Shown in pieces: positions 1 to 8,839 of a stretch of DNA of 64,000 nt; the stretch's first letter is position 1; every line of letters begins with the position of its first letter. The notes beneath the pieces were generated by a model that saw only the letters and a program-made list of their open reading frames with translations, did no database searches and was not told the origin of the DNA. A program made the position numbers and the translations under genes. The stretch is from Flavobacterium frigoritolerans (GTDB lineage: Bacteria > Bacteroidota > Bacteroidia > Flavobacteriales > Flavobacteriaceae), in the NCBI RefSeq assembly GCF_025847275.1, contig NZ_JAOZEV010000009.1, forward strand, positions 118,487-182,486, in the 5' to 3' direction.

Positions 1-1239
1 GTAGCCGACGGAGTTACTGATAATACACAGGCGTTTAAAAAAGCCATTGAAGCTTGTGTAGCAAGTGGTGGCGGGAAAGTAGTAGTTCCAAACGGAAAAT
101 ACCTTACAGGAGCGATACATTTAGATAGCAATGTGAATTTATTTTTAGAGGATAATGCAGAGATTTTATTTAGCACAAATCCTAAAGATTATCCGATAGT
201 TCATACTTCGTTTGAAGGTACAGAAATGATGAATTATTCTCCTTTTATATACGCATACAATAAGACAAATGTTGCAGTTACTGGAAAAGGAACGCTTAAT
301 GGGCAGTCTAGTATTAAAAATTGGTGGACATGGGCAGGTAAAGGATACGGATGGGAAAAAGGAATGCCTAGTCAAAACGACCCGCTTAATCGTCCGACTT
401 TGGTCGAAATGGGAGAAATAGGAACACCAGTATCTGAAAGAATTTTTGGAGAAGGACATTATATACGTCCAAATTTCTTAGAGTTCTTTGAATGTAATAC
501 CGTTTTAGTAAAAGATGTAAAAATCATCGATGTGCCTTCGTGGGTTATTCACCCAATGAAATCAAGAGATGTAATTGTTGATGGAGTAACTATTATAAGT
601 CACGGTCCTAATAATGATGGTTGTGATCCAGAATATTCTCAAAATGTAATTATTAGAAATTGCACTTTTAATACCGGAGATGATTGTATTGCAATAAAAT
701 CGGGACGTGATGGTGATGGAAGAAGAGTTGGGATTCCGAGTAAAAACATTATTGTACAAAACTGCAAAATGATCGATGGTCATGGAGGAGTTGTAATGGG
801 AAGTGAAATATCTGCGGGTGTAAGCAATGTTTTTGTAGAAAATTGCATTATGGATAGCCCAAATCTTGATAGAGCTATTCGAATCAAAACCAATTCGAAA
901 AGAGGCGGACTTACTGAAAATGTTTATGTGAGGAATATTGAAGTTGGAACTGTCGCAGAATCAGTTTTAAGAATAACTATGTTTTACGATATCTACGGTA
1001 GTCAGGTTGGGAATTTTATTCCAGCAATAAGAAACATAAATCTAGAAAATATTAAAGTGAAAAACGGAGGGAAATTTGGAATCTTAGCTGATGGATATGA
1101 AGAATCTCCTATAGAAAATATAACACTAACCAATGTTATAATCGAAAAAGTTGGAGCTCCATATTCGCTTAAACATGTAAAGAATTTAAAATTTAATAAT
1201 ACCTATATCAATGGTACTAAAATGAAAAGCATAAAATAA
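1..1239 (+). CDS. GH28 polygalacturonase-family glycoside hydrolase (5' end cut by window)
   Basis: The reading frame is open from base 1, and 412 codons are visible, so the true start lies upstream. The first residues (ADGVTDNTQAFKKAI) are the usual N-terminal strand of pectate-lyase-like beta-helix proteins. GH28 catalytic landmarks are present: NNDG near base 610, GDDC near 676, GHGG near 780 and RIKTN near 883. In this family the Asp residues of the first two motifs and the His of the third hydrolyse alpha-1,4-galacturonosyl bonds with inversion. The SusC gene follows 36 bases later on the same strand, so it probably belongs to the same pectin operon. It may be an exo-acting form or act on rhamnogalacturonan; the sequence alone does not separate these. 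Any signal peptide lies outside the window. Confidence 0.93.
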   Translation, partial: VADGVTDNTQAFKKAIEACVASGGGKVVVPNGKYLTGAIHLDSNVNLFLEDNAEILFSTNPKDYPIVHTSFEGTEMMNYSPFIYAYNKTNVAVTGKGTLNGQSSIKNWWTWAGKGYGWEKGMPSQNDPLNRPTLVEMGEIGTPVSERIFGEGHYIRPNFLEFFECNTVLVKDVKIIDVPSWVIHPMKSRDVIVDGVTIISHGPNNDGCDPEYSQNVIIRNCTFNTGDDCIAIKSGRDGDGRRVGIPSKNIIVQNCKMIDGHGGVVMGSEISAGVSNVFVENCIMDSPNLDRAIRIKTNSKRGGLTENVYVRNIEVGTVAESVLRITMFYDIYGSQVGNFIPAIRNINLENIKVKNGGKFGILADGYEESPIENITLTNVIIEKVGAPYSLKHVKNLKFNNTYINGTKMKSIK

Positions 1240-1275
1240 AAACCTTAACAAACCTTAACTATTAAAACCAAATTT

Positions 1276-4200
1276 ATGAACAATAACCATTTATTAAAAA
1301 AAGGTACAAGAAGTTATTTTGTCTGGACCTTTTTTCTGATAATTTTCATGAGCAATCAAATATCTGCTCAGAATGTCACAGTAGAAGGTACCGTAAAAGA
1401 CGCAGCGGGGTTAACCCTACCGGGTGTAAATGTATTAGAAAAAGGGACAAAAAATGGTGTTTCTACTGACTTTGACGGACATTTTAAAATAAAACTTACC
1501 AACCCAAAAGCAATATTGACTTTTTCGTTTATTGGGTTTAAAACCAAAGAAGCTTCTGTTGCAGGAAAAAATAAAATAGAGATTGTATTAAATGAAGATG
1601 CTAATGCATTAAATGAAGTTGTTGTTGTAGGATATGGTACAGTTAAAAAAGGGGATTTAACAGGTGCAGTTTCTACTTTATCAGGTAATGATGTGAGAAA
1701 AACACCTATTGCCAACGTTGCCGAAGCTCTGACAGGACGTATAGCTGGGGTTCAGGTAATATCTTCAGAAGGCTCACCAGATTCAGAAATTAAAATTAGA
1801 ATTCGTGGTGGTGGGTCATTAACTCAGGATAGTTCACCATTAATAATAGTAGATGGATTTCCAGTTAATAGTATGAATGATGTTTCTTCATCAGATATTG
1901 AAACTATTACAACTTTAAAAGACGCTTCATCTACAGCTATATATGGATCAAGAGGAGCAAATGGGGTTATTATTATAACTACTAAAGGAGGTAAAGAAGG
2001 AAAAATAGCAGTGAATGTAAATATGTTCTACGGTATGAAAAAGATGGCTAATGAAATAGATGTTCTAGAGCCAGAAGATTTCGTAAAGTGGCAATATGAA
2101 TATGCTTTGCTTGCAAAAGGCAATGCCGATTCGTATGAAAAATATTTTGGATCATGGCAAGATTATGATATTTATAAAGGGGTAAAAGGAGATAATTGGC
2201 AAAAACAAATTTATGGACGTACAGGAGAAGTACAGAGTCGTGATTTAGGAATACGCGGTGGTTCGGATAAAATAAATTTCAATTTTAATTATGCGCACTA
2301 TGATGAAAAAGCGATAATGTTAGGTTCAGATTTTAAAAGAGATAATTTATCACTTGCATTAAAAAGTAAAGCGAGTGACAAAATTGACCTAGCCTTTACG
2401 ATGCGTTATTCTAATACAGAAATAAACGGAGGAGGAGCTAATGAGCAAAATGAAGTTTCGTCAAATGATTCCAGATTAAAACACGCTGTGGGGTATTCGC
2501 CACTTCCAATGCCAGGTTTAACCACAGATGATACAGATGAAGCGGTGTCAGGATATCTTGTAAATCCTTTTGTAGCTGTAGCGGATAATGATCGCGAACA
2601 GCTTAGAAAAAACTTCAATATGTTAGGGAGCTTTTCATGGAAGTTAACAGACAAATTGGTGTTTAAAACAGATTTAGGATTAGATAATTATAACTATTTA
2701 GATAATCGTTTCTACGGACGATCAACGTATTATGTTGCAAACAAGCCTGCAGCCACTTTGCAAGGAATGCCTGCACTTACAATGACAGATCGCAAAGATG
2801 TTCGTTTTAGAAATGCAAATACGCTTAATTATGATTTTAAAAAATCATTAGGAGAAAATCATAATTTAAAAATACTAGTAGGAGAAGAGTCGATAAATTA
2901 TCAAAGAAATGATGTGAATACTGTATTGCAAGGTTTTCCAAAGTTTTTTGATTTTGAGCAAGCAAAAAAACTAACATCACAGGCTAAACCTTTCTCAGTA
3001 GATAATTATTATTTTGCAGATGATAAATTACTTTCATTTTTTGGACGTATAAATTATGATTATAAAGACCGTTACCTTTTTACGGCAACGTACCGTGCTG
3101 ATGGATCAAGTAAGTTTGCAAAAGGAAATAAATGGGGATATTTCCCAGCGGCGGCAGTAGCTTGGAAGATATCAGAAGAAAGCTTCTTGAAAGAAGTATC
3201 TTGGGTAAACTCACTTAAACTTAGATTGAGTTATGGAGAAGCTGGAAATAATAATATTCCAACAGGACAAACAGTACAAAGTTTAGAATCAACCACATCA
3301 TCTTGGATAAATGGTTCAGATAGTTATTGGGCAGCACCTAATATATTAACTAATCCAGACTTAAAGTGGGAAACTACAGTAACACAAAATTTAGGACTAG
3401 ATTTTGACTTTTTTAAGAGTCGCATAAATGGTTCTTTTGAAGTTTATAAAAATGTAACACAAGATCTTTTAATAAACTTCCTTATACCGGGATCAGGTTA
3501 TGCAAGTCAATACAGAAATATGGGAGAGACTCAAAATACAGGTTTTGAGGCTACATTAAATGTTACAGCCATACAAAAAAAAGATTACGGTTTAAATTTC
3601 TCTTTTAATATCGGTGTAAACAAAAATCGTATAAATTCACTTGGAGTAATGGATAGTTTTAATCCATCGAGTACATGGAATTCAGCTATAGATGGAGATT
3701 ATTTAGTAAAAGTTGGACAGCCAATAGGTACGATGTATGGTTTTAAGAATGATGGCCGTTATGAGGTATCTGATTTTGATTATGATGGAACAAAATATAC
3801 TTTAAAAGCAGGAATTACTAATAGTTCAGGAATTGTAGGAACGGTACAGCCGGGAACTATGAAACTAAAGGATTTAAATGGAGATGGAGTTGTTACAGTA
3901 GCAGATCGTGCAATAATTGGTGATTCAAATCCAAAATTCAGTGGAGGTTTTGTAATCAATGGTAATGCCTATGGTTTTGATCTTTCGGCTTCATTTAACT
4001 ATAGTGTAGGTAATGATGTTTATAATGCAAATAAAGTTGAGTTTACAACTTCTACACCAAACGGGCAATATAGAAATTTAAGTACAGATATGGCTGATGG
4101 AGCCAGATGGACAAATTTAAATCCTTCTACAGGACAATTAGTAACTGATCCGACTGAATTAGCAGCACTTAATGCTAACACAACTATGTGGTCACCATAT

Positions 4201-4485
4201 ATGAATCGTTATGTTTTTAATGATTGGGCAGTTGAAGATGGTTCATTTTTAAGACTTAATACACTTACATTAGGATATACATCTCCAAGTTCACTTATTT
4301 CAGCATTGGGAGTTTCAAAATTAAGATTTTACCTTACTGCTACTAATGTTTTTCTGCTTACAAACTATTCAGGACCAGATCCAGAGGTTTCAACAAGAAG
4401 AAAAACACCACTAACTCCGGGTGTAGATTATTCAGCATATCCGCGTAGCAGACAATTGGTTTTTGGTTTAAACCTTAATTTTTAA
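1276..4485 (+). CDS. SusC/RagA-type TonB-dependent outer-membrane receptor (pectin locus, first pair)
   Basis: This 1069-residue protein has the SusC layout. A signal peptide ends near SAQN. A carboxypeptidase-regulatory-like domain (about residues 34-110) carries the GTVKDAAGLTLPGVNV signature. It is followed by VVVVGYGTVKKGDLTGAV, which leads into the plug domain (about 120-240, with DASSTAIYGSRGANGV). A long beta-barrel ends in the aromatic terminus FGLNLNF. SusC proteins form the TonB-driven channel under a SusD lid and import oligosaccharides. The susD gene begins 18 bases after the stop. Its place between a GH28 gene and a pectin-type surface protein suggests galacturonan oligomers as cargo (inference). 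It is similar in plan to the second SusC at 8840 but differs widely in the barrel. Confidence 0.95.
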   Translation: MNNNHLLKKGTRSYFVWTFFLIIFMSNQISAQNVTVEGTVKDAAGLTLPGVNVLEKGTKNGVSTDFDGHFKIKLTNPKAILTFSFIGFKTKEASVAGKNKIEIVLNEDANALNEVVVVGYGTVKKGDLTGAVSTLSGNDVRKTPIANVAEALTGRIAGVQVISSEGSPDSEIKIRIRGGGSLTQDSSPLIIVDGFPVNSMNDVSSSDIETITTLKDASSTAIYGSRGANGVIIITTKGGKEGKIAVNVNMFYGMKKMANEIDVLEPEDFVKWQYEYALLAKGNADSYEKYFGSWQDYDIYKGVKGDNWQKQIYGRTGEVQSRDLGIRGGSDKINFNFNYAHYDEKAIMLGSDFKRDNLSLALKSKASDKIDLAFTMRYSNTEINGGGANEQNEVSSNDSRLKHAVGYSPLPMPGLTTDDTDEAVSGYLVNPFVAVADNDREQLRKNFNMLGSFSWKLTDKLVFKTDLGLDNYNYLDNRFYGRSTYYVANKPAATLQGMPALTMTDRKDVRFRNANTLNYDFKKSLGENHNLKILVGEESINYQRNDVNTVLQGFPKFFDFEQAKKLTSQAKPFSVDNYYFADDKLLSFFGRINYDYKDRYLFTATYRADGSSKFAKGNKWGYFPAAAVAWKISEESFLKEVSWVNSLKLRLSYGEAGNNNIPTGQTVQSLESTTSSWINGSDSYWAAPNILTNPDLKWETTVTQNLGLDFDFFKSRINGSFEVYKNVTQDLLINFLIPGSGYASQYRNMGETQNTGFEATLNVTAIQKKDYGLNFSFNIGVNKNRINSLGVMDSFNPSSTWNSAIDGDYLVKVGQPIGTMYGFKNDGRYEVSDFDYDGTKYTLKAGITNSSGIVGTVQPGTMKLKDLNGDGVVTVADRAIIGDSNPKFSGGFVINGNAYGFDLSASFNYSVGNDVYNANKVEFTTSTPNGQYRNLSTDMADGARWTNLNPSTGQLVTDPTELAALNANTTMWSPYMNRYVFNDWAVEDGSFLRLNTLTLGYTSPSSLISALGVSKLRFYLTATNVFLLTNYSGPDPEVSTRRKTPLTPGVDYSAYPRSRQLVFGLNLNF

Positions 4486-4503
4486 TTTAACACCTATCAA
4501 AAA

Positions 4504-6315
4504 ATGAAACATAAAATAATAATAGCAGGATTGATTTTAGCAAGTCTTTTTAGTGCTTGTCAGGAATTTTCAGAAGAAGGTTTGGATGCTCCTGGAAAAT
4601 CGACATTAGAAGAAGCAGAAGTTTTTTCTAATGAAGGATTAACCAAAAGTGCTGTAGATGGAATTAAAATACCGTTTGCTGATACTAATGGACATAGAGG
4701 TCGTTTTCTTCCTTTTTATGGATTTAATACAGATGTTGAATGGTATAATGCTTCGGAGTCAACGTCAGATGACAAACCGGGTTTAAGTACTTACGATGCT
4801 AAACCTAATAACGGACAAATGAATGTTGCATTAACAGATGGAGGAGGAGGTAATCCATGGACATCAATGTACACTGGAATTGAACGTGCTAATATGTGCA
4901 TACGCGGAATTCGTAAATATGCTGATCCAAAGCCAGGAACTGAATTCGGATATTTATTAGGAGAGGCTTTAACATTGCGCGCTGTTTATTACGCTGATTT
5001 AGTTAAGGCACATGGAGATATACCAGCTCGTTTTGAGCCTGTAAATAGCGAGACGATATATTTAGCAAAATCAAATCGTGATGTAATTTACAAGCAGATT
5101 ATTCAGGATTTGGGAGAAGCAGCTACGTTAGTGCCATGGCCAAATGAAAGCCCAGCGACTAGTAGTGTTGAACGAATTAATAAGGCTTTTGTAAAAGGAT
5201 TGCGTGCTCGTTTGGCATTGGTTGCTAGCGGATTCCAGCAATATCCAGATGGTGTGCGCAGAAGTAATGATGCAGAGCTTTCAGTTGACAAAATGTATAA
5301 ACTAGCATTAGATGAATCACGTTCGGTAATCCTGAGCGGAAAAGCGAATTTAGAACCTTCATTTGAAACTTTCTGGAGAAAATACAACGAAGAGAATATT
5401 GCTGCAGGAGGAGAGTCGCTTTGGGAAATTCCTTTTTCAGATGGTAGAGGAAGAATGCTGTATAGCTTTGCTGTTAAACACACAGATAGCGATCAGTTTC
5501 ATAAAAACGGAGCTAACCGCGGAGGTACTGCGGGACCACTTCCTTTTATTTTTTATGATTACGATAAATCAGATACCCGAAGAGATGTTACTTGTGTTCC
5601 TTACATATATGGTAAGCCAGTAAATGGGATTGCTAAACAAGAATTAGCAGCATTAAATAAATGGTGTTTTGGGAAGTACCGCTACGAATGGATGAAACGT
5701 TTGGTTACTTCGACTAATGATGATGGTGTAAATAAAATTTACATGCGCTATGCCGAAGTACTTTTAATTGCTGCTGAAGCGGCAAATGAATTAGAAGGTC
5801 CAGCAGCAGCAGCTCCATATTTAAAAGAGGTGCGCAGAAGAGCTTTTGCAGCCGCAGATCATGCTCAGAAAGTAGATAATTATGTAAATAATTTAGGTGG
5901 TAAAACAGCAATGTTTAATGCTATTGTAGATGAGAATAAATATGAATTTACAGGAGAAATGGAACGCAAACAAGCACTTATTCGTTGGAACTTACTTAAA
6001 GTAAAATTAGATGAAGCCAAGCAAAAAATGTTCGATTTGCAAAAACGTACACAAGAGTATGCCGATGTACCTACCACCTTGTATTATAAATATAAAGCAG
6101 ATAATGTTAGTTTAGATATTTATGGATTAAATCGTGGAGAAAACGTAAATCCAGGAGCAGATTACACCTCTTTTGCATGGAATGTACTTACAGATAGCAA
6201 GATAAATTCTATTTATAAAGTAGGAATCGATCCAAATACAAGACAATTTTGGCCAATATGGCAAATGATTATTGATGGAAGTAATAGCAAGTTGTTCAAT
6301 GATTATGGCTATTAA
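4504..6315 (+). CDS. SusD/RagB family outer-membrane lipoprotein
   Basis: A 603-residue lipoprotein. The lipobox LFSAC sits near residues 15-19, so the mature protein would start at Cys and be anchored to the outer membrane. The helical TPR-like body with GEALTLRAVYYADLVKAHGDIP, and the C-terminal YMRYAEVLLIAAEAANEL and KYEFTGEMERKQALIRWN stretches, are diagnostic of RagB/SusD. These proteins sit on the extracellular face and hand glycan to the partner SusC. It is cotranscribed with the SusC gene directly upstream. At 603 residues it is at the long end for the family. Confidence 0.94.
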   Translation: MKHKIIIAGLILASLFSACQEFSEEGLDAPGKSTLEEAEVFSNEGLTKSAVDGIKIPFADTNGHRGRFLPFYGFNTDVEWYNASESTSDDKPGLSTYDAKPNNGQMNVALTDGGGGNPWTSMYTGIERANMCIRGIRKYADPKPGTEFGYLLGEALTLRAVYYADLVKAHGDIPARFEPVNSETIYLAKSNRDVIYKQIIQDLGEAATLVPWPNESPATSSVERINKAFVKGLRARLALVASGFQQYPDGVRRSNDAELSVDKMYKLALDESRSVILSGKANLEPSFETFWRKYNEENIAAGGESLWEIPFSDGRGRMLYSFAVKHTDSDQFHKNGANRGGTAGPLPFIFYDYDKSDTRRDVTCVPYIYGKPVNGIAKQELAALNKWCFGKYRYEWMKRLVTSTNDDGVNKIYMRYAEVLLIAAEAANELEGPAAAAPYLKEVRRRAFAAADHAQKVDNYVNNLGGKTAMFNAIVDENKYEFTGEMERKQALIRWNLLKVKLDEAKQKMFDLQKRTQEYADVPTTLYYKYKADNVSLDIYGLNRGENVNPGADYTSFAWNVLTDSKINSIYKVGIDPNTRQFWPIWQMIIDGSNSKLFNDYGY

Positions 6316-6372
6316 AATAGTAATTAAATAACTGGAGAATAATTAAACGTTTTATCATTTTAATTTTAGATT

Positions 6373-6433
6373 TTCTCGCAAAGCCATAAAAAACATAAAG
6401 CTAAAATTAAGCGCCTTTGCGCCTTTGCGAGAA
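6373..6433. repeat. Inverted repeat between susD and the surface lipoprotein gene
   Basis: The arms TTCTCGCAAAG (6373-6383) and CTTTGCGAGAA (6423-6433) are perfect inverted copies. They are separated by about 39 bases that include the direct repeat GCGCCTTTGC/GCCTTTGCG. This resembles the 'gcaaaggcgcaaag' intergenic repeats common in Flavobacterium. It lies inside the presumed operon and could form an RNA hairpin that lowers readthrough or stabilises the upstream mRNA (inference). Confidence 0.6.
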
Positions 6434-6520
6434 TTTATAGTTGCTGAATTCTTATTAAGATAAATAAAACAACGTATTTTTTATTAATTAGGCCCAATGG
6501 GGTATAAATTATTTATGTTT

Positions 6521-8077
6521 ATGAAATTAAAATATATACTAAAAGGATTAATAGCCACTTTGTTACTTGCGTTAGCAATTTCTAGTTGTGAAAGTTACAA
6601 TGAAGGATTACTTGATGGAATAGGGGCAACCAGAGAATTCTCTCCTATAGGAATTAGCGCAACAGTTAGAAATCAAACTGCAGTTGAGTTAAATTGGACA
6701 GTAAACGAAAGTGCAGATCATTATGTTGTAGAATTCAGTGCAGATGATCCAGACTTTAAGACTATTTATAAAACAGTTAAAGTTAGTCCAACGGAATTGC
6801 CTATTCGAGTACAATTAGAAGGAGAAACTGTTTACTCTGTACGATTAAAAGCTATAAGCAAAACGGGGTTAGAAGACTCTAAATGGACAATTGGAAAAGT
6901 AACAACATTATCGGAGCAAATTTTCTTAGCAACTCAAGATGGTGATGTAGAAGCAAATAAAGTAACCTTGAGATGGGGGGCTAATAGTAACGTAACGCAA
7001 ATTATTGTTAACCCAGGGGCGATTAAGCACGATATCACTGCGGATGAAAAGGCAAAAGGGATAGCAGTCGTTGAAGGATTAAAAGGAGAAACACTATATA
7101 CAGCAGAATTGTTTAATGGTTCTAAAAAAAGAGGATATTTTACTTTTACAACAGGAATTGATATAGGAACAGGAATCTTGGTAAAACCAGAAGATGATTT
7201 AAGTGTTAAAATAGCCGATGCAGCACCCGGAGCAGTATTAGTATTGATGCCAGGAGATTATACTGTTTTTAAAGGTACAATAGCAATAAATAAGCCAATC
7301 ACAATTAGAGGTTTGTACAGTTTTAAAAAACCATTGCTGCATGTTAATTTCAATCTTAATAATGGATCTTCAATGCTAAGTTTAATAGATTTAGATTTAA
7401 ATGGAGATAAAATACTTTCAGATGTTGTTAAGTATAATGAAGCAAATGTTAGTTATGGACCGCTTTTAATAAGTGGATGTGTTATTCATGATTTTGCAAA
7501 GGCATTAATTTATTCAAGTCTTGCAAATACAAAAGTTACTTCTGCAATAGTAGAGAACTCAATTATATCAAATGTATTGACAGCTAATGGTGATTTTATT
7601 GATTTTAGAATTGCTCATATTGGTCAAATCACGTTAAAAAATAGTACGTTTAATAACTGTGCATCAGGGCGTGATTTTATCCGTATAGATAATGCAGCTG
7701 GATTAACAGCGACAGGTTTAACAACCAATATATTAATTGATGGCTGTACGATTTACAATAAGTCTATGACAGCTTCAAATAGAATTTTATATATACGTTT
7801 TGTTAGCAATGCATCAACTATTCGTAATACATTGTTTGTACAAACAGCAGCAATCTATGCAAATCAAGCAGCCACAGTCGCTCCGACGTTTGTAAATAAT
7901 AATTACTTCAATTCAGGAGCTCTTTTTGCTACAGCAGCAACTCCAATAAAATTTGATAATTCAGGTAGTTATACAACATTAGATCCTGTACTTGCAAACG
8001 CTGCAGAAGGTGATTTTACAGTTGGAAATCAGACATTAAAAGATAACAATATTGGAGACCCTAGATGGCTTAAATAG
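6521..8077 (+). CDS. Surface glycan-binding lipoprotein, DUF4957/DUF5123-type beta-helix
   Basis: The preferred start is the ATG at 6521, giving MKLKYILKG and a signal peptide with lipobox ISSC; an upstream in-frame ATG at 6497 adds eight residues and spoils the signal. The N-terminal half (about residues 35-215) looks like two fibronectin-III-like modules (VELNWTVNESADHYVVEF, then VTLRWGANSNVTQIIV). The C-terminal half is a pectate-lyase-like right-handed helix (VLVLMPGDYTV, ITIRGLYSFKKP, ILIDGCTIYNKS) ending NIGDPRWLK, typical of DUF4957/DUF5123 proteins in pectin loci. No lyase catalytic residues are evident, so a binding role (SGBP) next to SusCD is more likely than catalysis. Its position as the third gene after SusC-SusD fits that role. 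Confidence 0.8.
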   Translation: MKLKYILKGLIATLLLALAISSCESYNEGLLDGIGATREFSPIGISATVRNQTAVELNWTVNESADHYVVEFSADDPDFKTIYKTVKVSPTELPIRVQLEGETVYSVRLKAISKTGLEDSKWTIGKVTTLSEQIFLATQDGDVEANKVTLRWGANSNVTQIIVNPGAIKHDITADEKAKGIAVVEGLKGETLYTAELFNGSKKRGYFTFTTGIDIGTGILVKPEDDLSVKIADAAPGAVLVLMPGDYTVFKGTIAINKPITIRGLYSFKKPLLHVNFNLNNGSSMLSLIDLDLNGDKILSDVVKYNEANVSYGPLLISGCVIHDFAKALIYSSLANTKVTSAIVENSIISNVLTANGDFIDFRIAHIGQITLKNSTFNNCASGRDFIRIDNAAGLTATGLTTNILIDGCTIYNKSMTASNRILYIRFVSNASTIRNTLFVQTAAIYANQAATVAPTFVNNNYFNSGALFATAATPIKFDNSGSYTTLDPVLANAAEGDFTVGNQTLKDNNIGDPRWLK

Positions 8078-8102
8078 GCTTACTATATAATTTGGTTTAA
8101 GG

Positions 8103-8135
8103 AAAAGAGGTGTGCATTGCATGCCTCTTTTTTTT
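8103..8135 (+). terminator. Rho-independent terminator after the first susCD operon
   Basis: AAAAGAGG (8103-8110) pairs with CCTCTTTT (8124-8131), with further pairing of GTGCA with TGCAT inside the loop. A run of T follows to 8135. It lies 26 bases after the stop of the surface lipoprotein gene. Confidence 0.8.
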
Positions 8136-8140
8136 GTTTT

Positions 8141-8335
8141 CAGTTTCCAGTCTCAGTATTCAGTATTCAGTATTCAGTATTCAGTATTCAGTATTCAGTT
8201 TCAGTTTCAGTTTCAGTTTCAGTTTCAGTCTCAGTATTCAGTTTCGGTATTCAGTCTCAGTTTCAGTATTCAATATTGAATGGTTACAACTAAATGCTCC
8301 AAATCGCCTGTAAACTGCAACTGAATACTGAGACT
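8141..8335. repeat. Low-complexity tandem repeats with a matching inverted arm
   Basis: From about 8155 the heptamer CAGTATT is repeated about six times, then the hexamer CAGTTT about five times, then mixed CAGTCT/CAGTATT units to 8275. The 17 bases at 8227-8243 (AGTCTCAGTATTCAGTT) recur exactly inverted at 8319-8335. The whole block can therefore fold, and the distal arm looks like the same repeat seen from the other strand. An open frame through it (8110-8313) is an artefact of the repeat. Confidence 0.75.
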
Positions 8336-8476
8336 AATAAAATAACAATCGATTACTTTAATTCAGGTATTTAAATATTATATAAATCATTATAGTAATA
8401 AATTACCAGTTTTTTTATACTTATTATAATTTTATTCTTATATATAAATCAAATACACAATTTTTATATAAATTAA

Positions 8477-8508
8477 TTTGGCTCGTTCAAAGTAATTTTA
8501 TACTTTCG
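8477..8508 (+). promoter_or_regulatory. Predicted Bacteroidota promoter for the second susCD operon
   Basis: A -33 element TTTG (8477-8480) is followed after 20 bases by TACTTTCG (8501-8508), which matches the -7 consensus TAnnTTTG at all but one position. Spacing is in the usual 17-23 range. Transcription would start near 8513, leaving a leader of about 325 bases before the susC start at 8840. Confidence 0.5.
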
Positions 8509-8522
8509 TGTAATCGATTACA
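8509..8522. promoter_or_regulatory. LacI-type palindromic operator
   Basis: TGTAATCGATTACA is a perfect 14-base palindrome with a central CG, the form bound by LacI-family repressors. It begins one base after the predicted -7 element, over the expected transcription start, a position suited to repression. A weaker relative (core AATCGATTAC, 8347-8356) lies about 160 bases upstream. No LacI-family gene is in the window. Confidence 0.5.
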
Positions 8523-8839
8523 TAATTATTGTTTTTTAATTTTGAAAAGAACATGATCGACTTAGATGATTGTAAATAAGTTTATAACGTCTTAAAGGGT
8601 TGCCGTTTTAATGTGATTATAATGTTAGTTTTTTCATATAGAAAAATAGGTTCATAATGTTTCTGAAACCGATCCACGGAATAAGAGGGATTAATCGCAA
8701 GAAAAGCAGATTAGGTTTATTTACTAAAGAATATTAAAAGCATAAATTTTATTAATAGCTATCAATATAAATGATAATAAGTAGAATCAATTATGAACTA
8801 AAAAATACTATCAATTAACCAAACCATTAAAACCAAACT
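8523..8839 (+). other. Long untranslated leader of the second susC
   Basis: About 317 bases with no convincing open frame in either strand. It is very AT-rich and ends in AACCAAACCATTAAAACCAAAC just before the susC ATG, a run also seen before the first susC. No recognised riboswitch was identified. Long leaders of susC genes can be sites of post-transcriptional control in Bacteroidota, but nothing here proves it. Confidence 0.35.

Noticed and set aside
8110..8313. Open frame of 67 codons over the CAGTATT/CAGTTT repeats
   Set aside because: The product is a run of Phe/Ser/Val repeats generated by the tandem units; it overlaps a terminator and has no gene-like composition.
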